From Tupaia tana (taxonomy: Eukaryota; Chordata; Mammalia; Scandentia; Tupaiidae): 64,000 nucleotides of DNA. The stretch is from the NCBI GenBank assembly GCA_026018925.1, contig JAKSZU010000008.1:64007027-64071026 (forward strand), in the 5' to 3' direction. The notes under the pieces were generated by a model, which saw only the letters and a program-made list of their open reading frames with translations, did no database searches and had not been told where the DNA came from. Shown one piece after another: positions 12,552-24,007 of this stretch (position 1 is the first letter of the stretch; every line of letters starts with the position of its first letter). A program made the translations under genes and the position numbers.

Positions 12552-12774
12552 GTACTTGTGAGAGACACAGAGGGAGAGAGAGACAGAGAGAAAGCATACC
12601 TCAGGTGGAATGGTCACACCACAATCCCTTCAACTCCATTTGTCCTTTTGGTACTTTGGATGTGGACACACAAGTGCTCAGTGTACTTTTCAACCTCTAG
12701 GTCCAGGATTTGAACCATACTCCTGGCTATGTAGGACCCTGCTGCCTTAACCTCTAGGCTATTGGCTAGCCCCA
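12552..12774 (-). mobile_element. Old tRNA-derived SINE
   Basis: Reversed body with a GA-rich block at 12560-12590, caggtggaatggtcacacca, and a head remnant ending in aggctattggctagcccc. Confidence 0.78.
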
Positions 12775-13240
12775 GGACTGTACATTTTTTAACTGAAGAG
12801 AAAAGCTAACACTGAAAAATCAAATTCCACAGATCAAGAATTAACCTTATAGAAGTAGAACCAGAGTGTAGCTGTGGCTTTGTTGGCAGCAACAATCATT
12901 TGGCTATGCTTGGTGGATAGCTGCCAAGATTGCTAGTCACGGTCAGAAAAGGGAAGCCCCAGAACTAAAGTGGAATTGCTTATCCAGCACTGATTTTTAG
13001 CTGATGAAACTATGTCCCTAGAGAGAACATATCTTAGGAAGAACAGATCAGTCAAACTTTGCCGTGGCTTCACGGATATAAGTCCTGATATCATTTAGTA
13101 AGTTTTGCTCTGATTCCAGGATCAAGACAGAGCCTGATGAAAAGTTATTTTTACAGATAAAGGCAAAGGTGTGCTGAATATGTTCCTTGAGCAAGCTGAT
13201 AACTCAAAAAGACTGTCTTCCATTAGAAATTAATTAATTA

Positions 13241-13470
13241 GGCTTGGCCTGGATGGTACAGTTTCCAATGTGTAGGACTGTAGTGCTAGAGCCACATGCA
13301 GACTGTGGGCTCAGATTCCGGCAGTGACCTGAAAACATGCCAGGCATATGGGAGCTCAAGATTCGGAGGAGCCCGAGAGCTGGATTGTAGTGTGACCAGA
13401 CCCTGCTGAGAGTGATTTCTCTCGCTCCCCTCATGCATATGTGTGCACAGACATTATCAGAAAAAAAGAG
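13241..13470 (+). mobile_element. Old tRNA-derived SINE
   Basis: Head ggcttggcctggatggtaca, a middle without the usual GGAGAA block, ccagaccctgctgagagtga, a short CT block and a degenerate tail. Confidence 0.6.
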
Positions 13471-13589
13471 AATTCATTATTGTCTTTTTGGCCTATGACA
13501 TGATAAATTTGGTTGTTAAGAGCTATTTACAAGCTTCGCTACTTGAAGTCTAATTTCTGGTTCTGTGGACAGGAGAACCAATGATCTAA

Positions 13590-14200
13590 GTCAAGGTCTT
13601 CAAATGTAGTCTGATGGACCCCTAGGGTCTCCCAAACTCTTTCAGCGTATCCACACAGTTGAAAGTACAATTATAATAACACTAAGATACTGTTTTCTCT
13701 TCTTACCGTATTGGTATCTGCACTGAAGTATGGAAGCAAGTATGGCTAATGGAGGCGCCTCAGTGAGAATAAAAGCAGTGGCTTCAAACAGGGCTGCTCG
13801 CTATCCAGCTCTTTTTCACATTTATATTTTAAAAAATGTTTTCACTTAATATTCTGGATGAAGCAGTAAAAAATCTTTATTAATTACTTGACAAAATGGG
13901 AAATACATGTAAAGCATATCTACAGCATATCAAATTATAATGGTTTCCCTGAGGAAAATCACAGGCAGGTGTTTGAACCAGGTGCTGAAATAGCTTCTTT
14001 TTTCATGAAGTATCATTTTTACTCACAAGAAGGACTGAGATATGGACTGTGGCTATTCATCTTTGGGTATTTTGAAAATATATTTTTGAAAATGAACAAA
14101 GTGAGTTCATTCTTTCAAGGAAAACAGCTGGCAGCATTTGGTTAATAGCAATGATGAAACTTGATCTTTGGAATAAATATTAGAATTTTGGATACTTTGT
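13590..14200 (+). mobile_element. hAT (Charlie-like) DNA transposon fragment
   Basis: The first part matches the noncoding end of an old mammalian hAT element (tctgatggacccctagggtc). It leads into a degenerate transposase-derived region. A frame at 13888-14145 still reads 85 residues, including a stretch like the KMNEVSLSLQGKQ region of Charlie/ZBED5-type transposases (here KMNKVSSFFQGKQ). The N-terminal two thirds and the catalytic core are missing. It is an ordinary DNA-transposon fossil, not a host gene. Confidence 0.65.
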
Positions 14201-14487
14201 ATCAGCCAGACTTTCTTAATGAGATGAATAATTATACTAACACATGTTATTTAATATATTAAATTTTTTTCCTAATAAAATATGTCAACTCTTGGAAGAT
14301 CTGTAAAGCTCAGTGAAACAATATTTTCTCAATAGCCAATTTATAATGGTGACAAAATCATGCATGGGAAAAATATCAACTAAAAATGCAAGATTTATAA
14401 GGGAATTTAAATGTGTCTGATTATAAAAATTCATTGCTATGGTTTAATATTTGGAATTGTAACTAATCTTTTAAAATTACCATTTAT

Positions 14488-14772
14488 TGGTTAGCCAGTG
14501 GCATGGTGATTAAGGTGGCTAGATTCTACATGGCTGACTGCACAGTTCGAGTCCTGGCCTGGCAGCTTGAGAAAGATGCCAGGATCAAAGGTGTGCCTGA
14601 AATCTAAAAAGGTGGGAGAAATGGGGAAGGGATTGTAGCATGACCATTCCCCATGGGAGCTGCTTTCTCACTTTCTCTCTCTCCCCGTCTCTCTCCAGTG
14701 AAAGCATGTGTCCTCTGGCAAAATTAAAAACAACAACAACGACAAAAACAAAACAAACAAAAAAAAACCCTT
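14488..14772 (+). mobile_element. Old tRNA-derived SINE
   Basis: Head gttagccagtggcatggtga with B box-like gttcgagtcc, body gaaatggggaagggattg, CT block, ctctggcaaaatt and a complex A-rich tail. Short flanking repeat ccatttat at 14480-14487 and 14773-14780. Confidence 0.8.
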
Positions 14773-15015
14773 CCATTTATGAAGTTCTGTTGTACTATAA
14801 GTATTATCTGAAAAGGCTATTAAACTGCTACTCTTTTTTTCCAACTACTTATGTGGGGTTACATTTTATGAATATTCTTCAATGAATACAATACTTTAAA
14901 ACAGATTGTATGAAGAAGTAGGTATGAAGTCTTTTCTTAAGCCAGACATTAAATAAATTCACAGAAGCAGAAAATCAGAGTTTTCTTTTCTTTATAAAAA
15001 ATTTTAAAAGAAACC

Positions 15016-15252
15016 TTTTTTTTGAGAGAGGGAATTTTTCTTTTAGGTGTGTACACTTGACAGAGAGACAGAGAGACAGAAATTGAGAAATCACCTCCCA
15101 GGAAGGATGACCACACCGCAATCCCTTCTCCTTCATTCTCCTCTTGGGATTTTGGGCATGTACACACATGTGCCCAGTGTGAGTTTCAGGCTGCTGGGTC
15201 CAGGACTCAAATTGCAGTCAGCATTTTAACCACTACACTACCTGCTGGCCCC
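15016..15252 (-). mobile_element. tRNA-derived SINE, long type
   Basis: Reversed copy with a T-rich tail, gacagagagacagagagac, ccaggaaggatgaccacacc and a head ending in actacctgctggcccc. Confidence 0.82.
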
Positions 15253-15473
15253 TTAAATTTTTATTTATGTTTTTAATTATGATTCCTGGTTTACACATAA
15301 TTGACATATATTTTCAGAGGCTACAGTATGGTTTCTTTAAAGGCATGCATATAATGTATAATAACCAAATCATTTCTTCTTCGAAGAAATGATTTTTATT
15401 ATGTAGTACATATTTGTTCATGGTTCCACTACTTTATTTTTTCTGAAACCCAGGATTTTATTAAAAATTCATG

Positions 15474-16036
15474 AGATCGGCAGATGATGTAGTGGTTACA
15501 TTGCTGGACATGCACGTAGTTAATCATGGTTCAAGTCCTGGACCCATCAGTTTAAAAACTCACACCGGAGGGACCAGCAGTTGGCATAATGGTTATGTTG
15601 CTGGACTCCCATGTAGTCGACAGTGGTTTGAGTCCCAGACCCGGTGGCTTAAACTCACGCCAGGCACATGTGTGTGCGTGCCCAAGATCCCAAGAGGAGA
15701 ATGGAGGAGAAAGGATTGCAGCATGGCCATCCCCCCTAGAGGGTGATTTCTTGCTTTCTCTCTCTCTGTTTCTCTCCGTCTTTCGGGCAAGCACATGTGC
15801 CCTATAGCAAAAACCTTTCCAAAAAAAAAAAAAGAACCAACTCACACCAGGTGCATGTGCATGTGAGTGCATACCAAAAATCATGAGAGGAGAAAGGAGA
15901 AGAAGGGATTGCAGTGTGGCCATCCCCCTTGGGGGGGGGGTGATTTCTCACTTTCTGTCTCTCTGTTTCTCTCTGTCTCTCCAGAGAGTGCATGCACCCT
16001 ATAGCAAAAATCTCTCTCTCTCTCTCAAAAAAATAT
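15474..16036 (+). mobile_element. Older SINE split by a younger SINE
   Basis: The 5' part (15474-15566) has the head gatcggcagatgatgtagtg and a B box-like gttcaagtcc. The 3' part (from about 15839) resumes at ctcacaccaggtgcatgtgc and runs through a G-run at 15929-15940 to a (CT)n and A-rich end. The interruption is a complete copy of the same family. Confidence 0.88.
15569..15836 (+). mobile_element. Nested tRNA-derived SINE, long type
   Basis: A complete copy from gggaccagcagttggcata to poly(A), inserted in the older SINE. The target-site duplication aactcacacc at 15557-15566 and 15839-15848 is itself SINE body sequence. Confidence 0.9.
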
Positions 16037-16194
16037 CCCACTCTTTTAATGTTGACAACTGAGTTGATTAAAACCATGAGAAATCAAAATATGGGGCAGA
16101 TCAAATAAAATATTCATGGAAGCAGTTTTGGAATATTAGATCATTCATTTGTGAATACTCAATAGAACCAACATTGGCTATGATTAATTCACTT

Positions 16195-16642
16195 GGTAGT
16201 GGACCCCACCCTTTTTGGCACCAAGGACTGATTTCGTGGAAGACACTTTATCCATGGACTGGGAGTGGGGAGATGGCTTCAAGATGATTCAGGTGTATTA
16301 CATTTACTGTGCACTTTATTTATATTATCATTACATTATAATATATAATGAAATAATTATACAGTTTACCATAATGCCCTATCTGGAGCCAATCCGCAGT
16401 GTTAGTATCACCACCTCAACCTCACCTCAAATCATCAGGCATTAGATTCTCATAAGGAAGGGACCAGCAGTTGGCATAATGGCTATGTTGCTGAACTCCC
16501 ATGTAGTGTACTGCAGTTTGAGCCCCAGACCCGGTGGCTTAAACTCATGCTGGGGGCATGTACATGGGTGCCCAAGATACTCAGAGGAGAATGGAGGAGA
16601 AGGGATTGTGACATGGCCATACCCCTGGGGTGGTGATTTCTT

Positions 16643-16675
<33 letters not shown>

Positions 16676-16910
16676 TTCTTTCTCTGTCTTTCTGATGAAC
16701 GCACACGCCCTATAGATTATCATAAGGAGTGTACAACCTACATCCCTTACATGTGCATTTTCTTATGAGAATCCAGTGTCAATGCTGATGGACAGAAAGT
16801 GGAGCTCAGGCAGTAATGCAACCTAGGGGAGTGGCTGTAAATAAGATGATGATGCATTCACTCTTCTTCCACTTGCTTTCTGCTGTGTGGCCTGGGGGTC
16901 AGGGACACCT
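16195..16910 (+). mobile_element. Non-autonomous hAT-like DNA transposon, interrupted
   Basis: The 5' end resembles an old mammalian element that begins with a 'tttttggcaccagggac' type terminus (here tttttggcaccaaggactg), then gatttcgtggaagaca, an AT-rich palindromic middle and aatcatcaggcattagattc. After a SINE interruption it continues with ataaggagtgtacaacctac, and ends near ctgtgtggcctgggggtcag. It has no coding capacity. Confidence 0.7.
16459..16715 (+). mobile_element. Nested tRNA-derived SINE without poly(A)
   Basis: Complete head gggaccagcagttggcata, CT-rich body, ending abruptly at gccctatag with no A tail. Target-site duplication attctcataagga (16446-16458) and attatcataagga (16716-16728) is host transposon sequence, so the SINE entered the hAT element. 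Confidence 0.9.
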
Positions 16911-17840
16911 CCACTGGGGTATCACTACATGGTGAAACTGTTGGTATAAGCCTTCCTTGATGATTGCTTCCTCTACTTCATTGGACACCTCAGTCAAACC
17001 AGAAGAAATTGCTTTACCAATACCTTATTTATGGGGCCTGCTATTTGTGGTGTAAGACAAAAGTAAATGAACTTCGTTTATTGTAAAGGGTCTGAAGCAT
17101 TACCCTAATGATGAACTAAGAATTCCACTACATGTGCTGTGGCATAATAAATCTGCAGTTTTCTTTACCCAACAGCAATATGTCATACCATAGAACTTCT
17201 CTTGCTTTTCTTGTGATGTTTCAAATGATTCATACTTGGTATAATAAATGATTTCTATAGATAACTTCATATTATAAAATAGGTAATGACCTTACCAGTT
17301 GTCTTATTTATTTACTAGAGTTATTTTGGACCTTAGAAAATGAATCTCAAAATGAAAACAGGGAAAAAAATAAACAAATAAACAAAAAAAAACGAACTGA
17401 GGATTGGACAGTGAAGACGTGCAGAGACTAAAGCACCATATGAGGCTGACCCACATGAGATGTTCTGGAATTTACACCCAGAGACCTCCTTGAGTACACC
17501 AGTTGTGTGCATGGCTATCATGTGCGGCTGGCTGAGGCTGGGGGTAGAGCATGGCATTTAGTCTCTGTCTTGGGTGCTGTCTCTCTCTCTCTCTGTTTCT
17601 CTCATTATGGAGGAAGTGGATGAATAGAATTTAAAACAATCTTGATAACCAATTTCTTCATAGTAAAATTAGTAGTTAGAAATTATTTTATACATAGATC
17701 TTTGGGAACTAAAACTTAGCTTTTTAATATAAATATAAAATATCTTTTTTCATATTTTATTTGTTTATGAAACCTTTTTTATAAATCTATCAAAACAATT
17801 GTACATACTTTCCCTACTCATTGAAAACAGTTTTTTCTTT
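16911..17840. other. Intergenic, CT-repeat only
   Basis: A (CT)n run lies at about 17579-17605, possibly the remnant of a decayed SINE. Nothing else was recognised. Confidence 0.35.
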
Positions 17841-17844
17841 ATTC

Positions 17845-18080
17845 ATGATAGAGTATACATGAAAACACATGAGAGTGAGAGCGATATGAGCAGTCTCCCC
17901 AGGGTCTGGTCACACTGCAGTCCCCTTCCTCCAGTTTCCCAGCCCACGGGATCCTGAGCGCCTGCACATACTCAGTGTGCTCTTGGGCAGACTGGGCTGG
18001 ACATTTAAATATTTAAACCAAGAGTCTCAATCTGGCTTCTCTTGAGCACTACATTACCACTGCACTATAGAGCTAGTCTT
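17845..18080 (-). mobile_element. Old tRNA-derived SINE
   Basis: Reversed, highly diverged copy. ggtctggtcacactgcagtc, cctccagtttcccagcccac and the head end actatagagctagtc support it. Confidence 0.62.
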
Positions 18081-18129
18081 TATGCTCAAATTGATCTAAA
18101 AAAATAATTCATCAAAATAGGTCACTGAT

Positions 18130-18248
18130 GGGGCACCAGCAGATGGTATAGCAGTTACATTGCTGGACTCCCATGTGGCTGATTGCCACTTGAGTCCCAG
18201 ACCCAGTGGCTTGAAGTTCACTCAGTGTGCAGGGTGTGTGTGTATGTG

Positions 18249-18285
<37 letters not shown>

Positions 18286-18438
18286 TACCAGAGATACCAG
18301 CAGAAAAATGGAGGGGAAGGAATTGCCATGTGATCATTCCCCTGGGGTGATTTCTCACTTTCCATCTCAATGTCTCTTTCTCTCTCTCTCTCTGGCGAGT
18401 GCACACTCCCTAAGGCAAAAATCTCTTTAAACAAAAGT
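18130..18438 (+). mobile_element. tRNA-derived SINE with internal (GT)n
   Basis: Head ggggcaccagcagatggtata, a (GT)n tract at about 18234-18283 where the consensus has a short GTGTGCGTG run, then gaggggaaggaattgcc, a CT block and ccctaaggcaaaaatc. Confidence 0.85.
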
Positions 18439-19255
18439 AGTCCAGGGATGAAATACCATGATTTACCCAGCAGGAAAACACCATGTCTATCCATATCTGT
18501 AAGACATAAGAATTGAAGAGAGAAGATGATAAAGATCACTTCCTCATGTTATTTTTTCTGTTTTCTCTATCATGTGGATGGCGTGGAAGCTGTTTTCAGT
18601 TGGGAAAATACCCACATTCTTAACCATACAGAGAAGCATTAGAACAAGACAGAGCAGAAAGGCAGCATAAAATGACTTTAAGATTAATTTTGCTCTAGAA
18701 TGGTAAAGAATTGGATTCTTTAGTTTTCATGTCTCTCAATTGAACCTACCATGAGAGGAGACATACTAGAATATGGAGCAGCCACACTAGCAGGTGTAAT
18801 GTACTGTGCGGTATGTGCAGGCAATGGCATATTTCACAACAGAGTTGGTGACTAACTTTAAGAATCAGGAGATTTCAATCAAAAATTTACATTTCTCTTT
18901 TTCCCAAAGGAAATGGACAGTCTAGCCACTCTGGGCAGTCAACCTTTCATGAGAAGTAACGGACGACACTATCTGCTGATTCTTTTCTTTTAGACATGCT
19001 CGCTTCAGTTACCCACATTCCCACTCAGCCCACATCGCTCAACTTATTTATATGCGTAGTTATTGTAAATTTTTAAATGTGTAATTCCTAAACTAGAATT
19101 TTAGTGCCCAAACTGTGCAAGAATATTGCAGTATTAGATAATTTTAAAGTTTTCCATGTGGTAATTGTACTTTTAGTTATTCAGGTCATGGAACATTGAA
19201 GGTGGAAGCATATATTTAAGGACGATTTGTAACAACTTTTTACTGTTTTCATGGG
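18439..19255. other. Intergenic, nothing recognised
   Basis: No gene or repeat family was recognised. Confidence 0.35.
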
Positions 19256-19620
19256 CCTCATTGATAGAACAGATATTTATTGAGCTCCTATTTTCTCTAA
19301 CCACACTATTCTAATAACTGGGGATACGTATAGAACAACAACAGCAGCAAAAAAATGATGAAACTCCTGCTCTCTAGGAGTTTACACTCTAGTAGTAGAA
19401 TACAGATCATTAGTGAGATAAATGAATACAACATACATGAAAAATTATAATAAATGTCAGACACAATGATAAAGTAAGGAATGGGGATAATGAGTTCTGG
19501 GCATGTGTAGTGAGACAGAAGGAGGAGTACAACTTTAGGTAAGAAATCAGAGAAAACTTCATTGTGAAGGAGACTCTTGATTAAGAGAGTCAAGGGAGTG
19601 TTTCAGGCTTTGGTTGTACC
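19256..19620 (+). mobile_element. Ancient mammalian interspersed repeat
   Basis: Carries the familiar course tatttattgagctcctatt, ctaataactggggatacg and aggagtttacactctagtag seen in a mammal-wide old repeat. I could not settle the family name (L2-related or another ancient class). Confidence 0.5.
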
Positions 19621-19684
19621 ACACACCAAGACCTGGAAGTGGCAGCAAACCTGGTATAGTCAAGAGAATAAGAAATACAAAGGA

Positions 19685-19905
19685 GATAAGATGGTCTCAG
19701 ATGGTTCCAAGACTCCTGAGGACCCCCAAATCTGCTGATGCTCAAATCCCTCATATAAAATTGTGTAGTATTTGCATATAGCCTATACACATTGTCATGT
19801 ATAGTTTAAATTATTTCTAGATTACTTATAATACCTAATACAATCTAAATGTTAGGCAATTGGTTGTTATACTCTATTTTTAAATTTACTAAGTTGAAGG
19901 CTACT
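19685..19905 (+). mobile_element. Tigger/MER2-like DNA transposon end
   Basis: Landmarks in order: ggaccccc, ctgctgatgctcaaatccc, atataaaattgtgtagtatt, tgcatatagcctatacacat and tctagattacttataatacc. These follow the 5' part of Tigger/MER2-type elements (Tc1/mariner, pogo group). The terminal nucleotides are degraded and the 3' end is missing. Confidence 0.75.
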
Positions 19906-20045
19906 ATTTTTGCTATTAATGATTTTATGCTTAGCTCCTGTAGCAACTTTGCCCAGTTTCTAGCTTTAGAATTAAATAATCTTGAGGGCTAACCTCACTA
20001 TAAAGTTTTGACTAGATTTTTTCAGTAATTTAGTCCTATAAAATT

Positions 20046-20309
20046 TTTTTTTTTTTGAGAGATTTTCACTATAGGGCGCGTGTGCTCGCCAGACAGACAG
20101 AGAGAGACATTAGAGACAAAAAGCGAGAAATCACCCCCCAGGGGGGATGGTCACGCCGCAGTCCCTTCTCCTCCATTCTCCTCTCGGGATCTTGGGTACG
20201 TACGCACACGCTCCCGGAGTGAGTTTTAAGCCACCGGGTCTAGGACGCGAACCACGGTCGACTACGTGGGAGTCGAGCGACATAGCCATTACGCTAACTG
20301 CTGGTTCCC
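20046..20309 (-). mobile_element. tRNA-derived SINE, long type
   Basis: Complete reversed copy with many CpGs. A perfect 14-bp target-site duplication, agtcctataaaatt, lies at 20032-20045 and 20310-20323. Confidence 0.93.
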
Positions 20310-20395
20310 AGTCCTATAAAATTCTAAATTAAATTTTCCTTTCTTTCTTCCTGAAGTTATTTATGCGATAGTGCTATTTAAAACCCCTTGGTTTG

Positions 20396-20658
20396 GGGAC
20401 CAGCAGATGGCATAATGGTTATGTTGCTTAACTCCCATGTAATTCAAGTCCCAGACTAGCAACTTGACCCCAAAACTCATGTTGGGCACATGCATTTGCA
20501 TGTTCAAGATCCTGAGAGGAGAATGGAAGAGAAGGGATTGTGATGTGGACATCCCCACGAGGGGTGTTTTCTCACTTTCTGTCTCTCTGCGTCTCTGGTG
20601 AGCCCATGTGCCCTACGGCAAACATCTCTGTCTAAAAAAAGATAATAATAAAATAAAA
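20396..20658 (+). mobile_element. tRNA-derived SINE, long type
   Basis: Head ggggaccagcagatggcata, body gaatggaagagaagggattg, CT block and AAAATAA tail. Flanks taaaacccctt and taaaaccactt look like the target-site duplication. Confidence 0.86.
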
Positions 20659-20789
20659 TAAAACCACTTTTTTTTTTTTTTTAATCAGGATTGAATATAT
20701 TAGTTGTATGAAAGCCCCGACCTTCTGCTTCCTCAAGTGTTCTTGTGAGACTGGAATTAATGTCATAGAGTTTACTCTTTACTGTTCTT

Positions 20790-20979
20790 TTTTTTTTTTT
20801 TAAAGAATTATTTTATTTAACTTCATTTATTTATTTATTTAAATTTGATCAGAGAGAGACAGAGTGACAAGGTGAGAGAGAGAGAAAGTGAGAAAGCAAG
20901 CCACCAGATCCAGGATTCGATCTGTGGTCGGCCATGTGGGAGTCCATTGCTCTTAACCACCACGTCATCTGCCAGCTCT
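20790..20979 (-). mobile_element. tRNA-derived SINE, short type
   Basis: T-rich tail, GA-rich block, agcaagccaccagatccagg, reversed head ending in cgtcatctgccagct. Flanks ctctttactgttctt (20775-20789) and ctctttattattctt (20980-20994) form the target-site duplication. Confidence 0.88.
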
Positions 20980-21253
20980 CTCTTTATTATTCTTATGGAA
21001 AATAAGAATATTATTAAGTAAGCAAATACTTCTTGTTCTGATACTTCTAAAGTATTATTACTAAATCCAAAGTATTGTTACTACTTCCAAAGTATTATTA
21101 CATTGGAAACTTAAAAAAAGTCAGACATTAAGGAAATACTTGAGGACCTTATACCTTACTCATAATTAGACCATTGACACCATTTGATTCTTTTTTTGTT
21201 TCCTATCACAAGTATGTAGTTGTTTATTTTTTATTGGTGGAGATATAATTATT

Positions 21254-21336
21254 GGGTTGTCTGGAAAGTCATGATGTATTTTTACATAGAGAAACATAGA
21301 AAATTACATAATGACATTCTCAACAACTTATTTTTT
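21254..21336. mobile_element. Small palindromic MITE, family 2, copy 1
   Basis: Left end gggttgtctggaaagtcatg mirrors the right end, whose reverse complement is ttgttgagaatgtcattatg. About 83 bp, with no coding capacity, and it resembles the copy at 29950-30023. The terminal inverted repeats suggest a mariner-type MITE. Confidence 0.6.
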
Positions 21337-21338
21337 TC

Positions 21339-22335
21339 CTGTTCTGATAATTGAGAGCTTAGCTTTTGAAAGCCACCTTCATTACTTGTGTGTTTTTTGA
21401 CTATAAAGATTGAAAATCACTCTAAGGTCTATATATTTCTTATTTCTTTCTTAATCTTTTTGATGAAACTATTTCTGGGGATGACTGCTAATTATGTCCA
21501 CAGTTCTTATAGCAATTGATGGTTGGCTAGAAATTAAATTTTTCATGTTTTCTTGCATTAATATCAAAATGACATTTATGAATATAAAACCTTATAGTGA
21601 TAGGATTTATATTAGGTATTTAAATTTTCACTTTAATCTTGGTTTCAAATATGTATGTTTATCTTATTAAAAAAAAGAACAAAATGTGAAAAAAATAGAC
21701 CTAGACATTAATAGCACAATTTTATGATAAGTTTAAAAATTCTTCAGGATCCCAGTGAGAAATAAACTAAGTTAAGAGATAGGTGTATCTGAAGGTCCTA
21801 GAAATTTGTAGATCAAGGACTTTTTAACTTGAGAGATGCTAGAAATGCCAGAGTTATCTTTTTTTTCTTTAAAGTTTTCTATTGCATATGGAAGAGGGTG
21901 AAATCACCTCTTTAATTACCACGGGGGGGGGGGGATAAGATTGATATTTTGAAACTATTATTTGCATGTAAATTGCTTTTCTTCATCAAAACATGAGTCT
22001 TAATTTGTCATGATATGGAAAGAAAAGGTTACAACTTCCTCCGAAGCAAATAGAGCAAAGTATTTAATGTAATTATAATATTAATTTCAGACTGTCAGAG
22101 TATAAAGAACTATTTCAATGTTTTTCATCTTTATTTCTCTTCATCAGGGAAGTTTAATTTCCCTTCCAAATTTCTCCTTCAAGCTCTTACATATAAAGGG
22201 AAACAATGAGAGAGCTCTTCACTGCAAAACAAAAATAAAAGCAGACACAATGCAAATGTGTTACATAAGACCACATCCAGTTTAAAAAAAAAAAAAGTAG
22301 AATTATATTTTTTCCTTTTTCATTTGACCAGAGCA
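21339..22335. other. Intergenic, short G-run only
   Basis: A run of about 11 G lies at 21924-21934. No gene or repeat family was recognised. Confidence 0.35.
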
Positions 22336-22338
22336 TGT

Positions 22339-22502
22339 TTACTTGTTTTTATTGCCAAAGGGCACACACATTCCCCAGAGAGAGAAAGAAGGGCAGAGAG
22401 AGGAAGAAAGCAACCCAATAGGGAATGGTCACACCACAATATCCAATATCTTTTCCTCCATTTCTCCATCATGTTGGGATTTTGGGCATGCACACAAACA
22501 TG

Positions 22503-22540
<38 letters not shown>

Positions 22541-22905
22541 TTGCAATAGGGTAAGTGTGCTCTCCAGAAAGACATAGAGAAACAGAGAGACGGAAGGTGA
22601 GAAATCACCCTCCAGAGGGGATGGCCACATTGCAATCCCTTCTCCTCCATACTCCTCTCAGAATCTTGGACACACATGCACACACGCCCGGAGTGAGTTT
22701 AAGCCACCGGGTCCGGGACTTGAACCATGGTTGGCTACATGGGAGTCTAGCGACATAGCCACTATGCCAATTCTTGGTCCCCCAGTGTGTTTTTCAAGCC
22801 TCTAAGGTAAAGATTCAAACCGTCTATCAAGTGTGCTGAATCTAGTTTCCTTGACCAGTAAGCACAAGGCTGTTCCATCAGAGCATCCTTAAAAATATGT
22901 TCAGA
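22339..22905 (-). mobile_element. Old SINE split by a younger SINE, with (GT)n
   Basis: The outer old copy supplies ttgccaaagggcacacacat through tgggcatgcacacaaacatg (22349-22503), then a (GT)n tract at about 22505-22537. After the insertion it resumes at cagtgtgtttttcaagcctc (22784 onward). Confidence 0.78.
22538..22783 (-). mobile_element. Nested tRNA-derived SINE, long type
   Basis: Reversed copy from tttgcaatagggtaagtgtg to a head ending in ccaattcttggtccc, inserted next to the GT tract of an older SINE. The tail is short, and the repeat context hides the target-site duplication. Confidence 0.83.
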
Positions 22906-23024
22906 AAAGGCAAATTCTCATGCCAGGAGAGAAAAGTTTTCTCTTATCACATGTGAAACCATTTTTGGACCTGTTCTGAGGAAGGTATTCCTATGTGTGG
23001 TAAAGCATACCTAACATAACATCT

Positions 23025-23420
23025 TAACTTTTTATTATAGTAAAAGATACATAAAATTTTCCATTTAAAATTTTATGCTTTGAAATTATAGTAAAATATT
23101 CACAAAAATGTATCACATTCAGGGTCCTGTCCAGTGGCATTATGTGATTCACACTGCAGTGCAACCATCACCATCATTTTACATTCCCACCAGGAATGCA
23201 CAAGGTTCTATTTCTTTACATAAGCACAAAGACTAGTTAATTTCCATTTGTTAATGACCATACTGTTGGGTGTGAAGAGGTATCTCTTGTGGTTGGTAAC
23301 TTTATTTACCAAATGGCTGGTGATGTTGAGGATCTTTTCATGTGCTTATTGGCACTGAATTTGGAAATGATTTCTTTGGTATGACATCTATCTGGAACAA
23401 CGCTGACCATTTAGGTTAAA
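23025..23420 (-). mobile_element. Ancient L1 3' fragment
   Basis: Landmarks match L1M 3' sequence read in reverse: tccagtggcattatgtgatt, actgcagtgcaaccatcacc, ccaccaggaatgcacaaggt, ttgggtgtgaagaggtatct and gatcttttcatgtgcttatt. A block is missing between the second and third landmark compared with intact elements. Confidence 0.72.
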
Positions 23421-23473
23421 AATGGAAATTGAAAAAAATAAACTCTTGGTCTGTAACTTATAAATTCTTTTTA

Positions 23474-23724
23474 TTTATTTATTGAGAGAGAGATATTTGC
23501 TATAGAACATGTGCACTTGCAGAGAGACAGAGGCAGAAAGTGAGAAATCACCCCGGGGGATATGGCCAGCACCACAATTCATTCTCCTTCATTCTTCTCT
23601 TGGGATTTTGAGTACATATGCATATGTGCCCAGCATGAGTTTTAGGCCTCCAAATGCGAGACTCAAACTGCAGGTGACTAGGTAGGAGTCCAGTGACATA
23701 ACCATTTCGCCATCTGATGGTTCC
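23474..23724 (-). mobile_element. tRNA-derived SINE, long type
   Basis: T-rich tail, ttgctatagaacatgtgcac, caccccgggggatatggcca, reversed head ending in gccatctgatggttcc. ataaattct repeats on both sides. Confidence 0.83.
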
Positions 23725-23775
23725 TAAAACTAATAAATTCTATATGAAAATAATTTAACAGAATCATGTCAGTCA

Positions 23776-23963
23776 GGCCAGCCTGTGTCCTGGTGGTTAA
23801 AGTAGCTGGATTCTGGGGCTGACAGGTGGCATGGTGGTTAAGGGCGCTGGATTCCCACATGGCTGACTGCAGTTCGAGTCCTGGACCTGGTGGCTTGCTT
23901 TCTCACTTTCATTCTCTCTCTCTTGCTCTTGCTTTTACTCTGTCCTTCTCTGGTCAAATTAAA

Positions 23964-24007
<44 letters not shown>

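Noticed and set aside
15552-15923. 123-residue minus-strand frame
   Set aside because: It runs across two nested SINEs and their A-rich tails.
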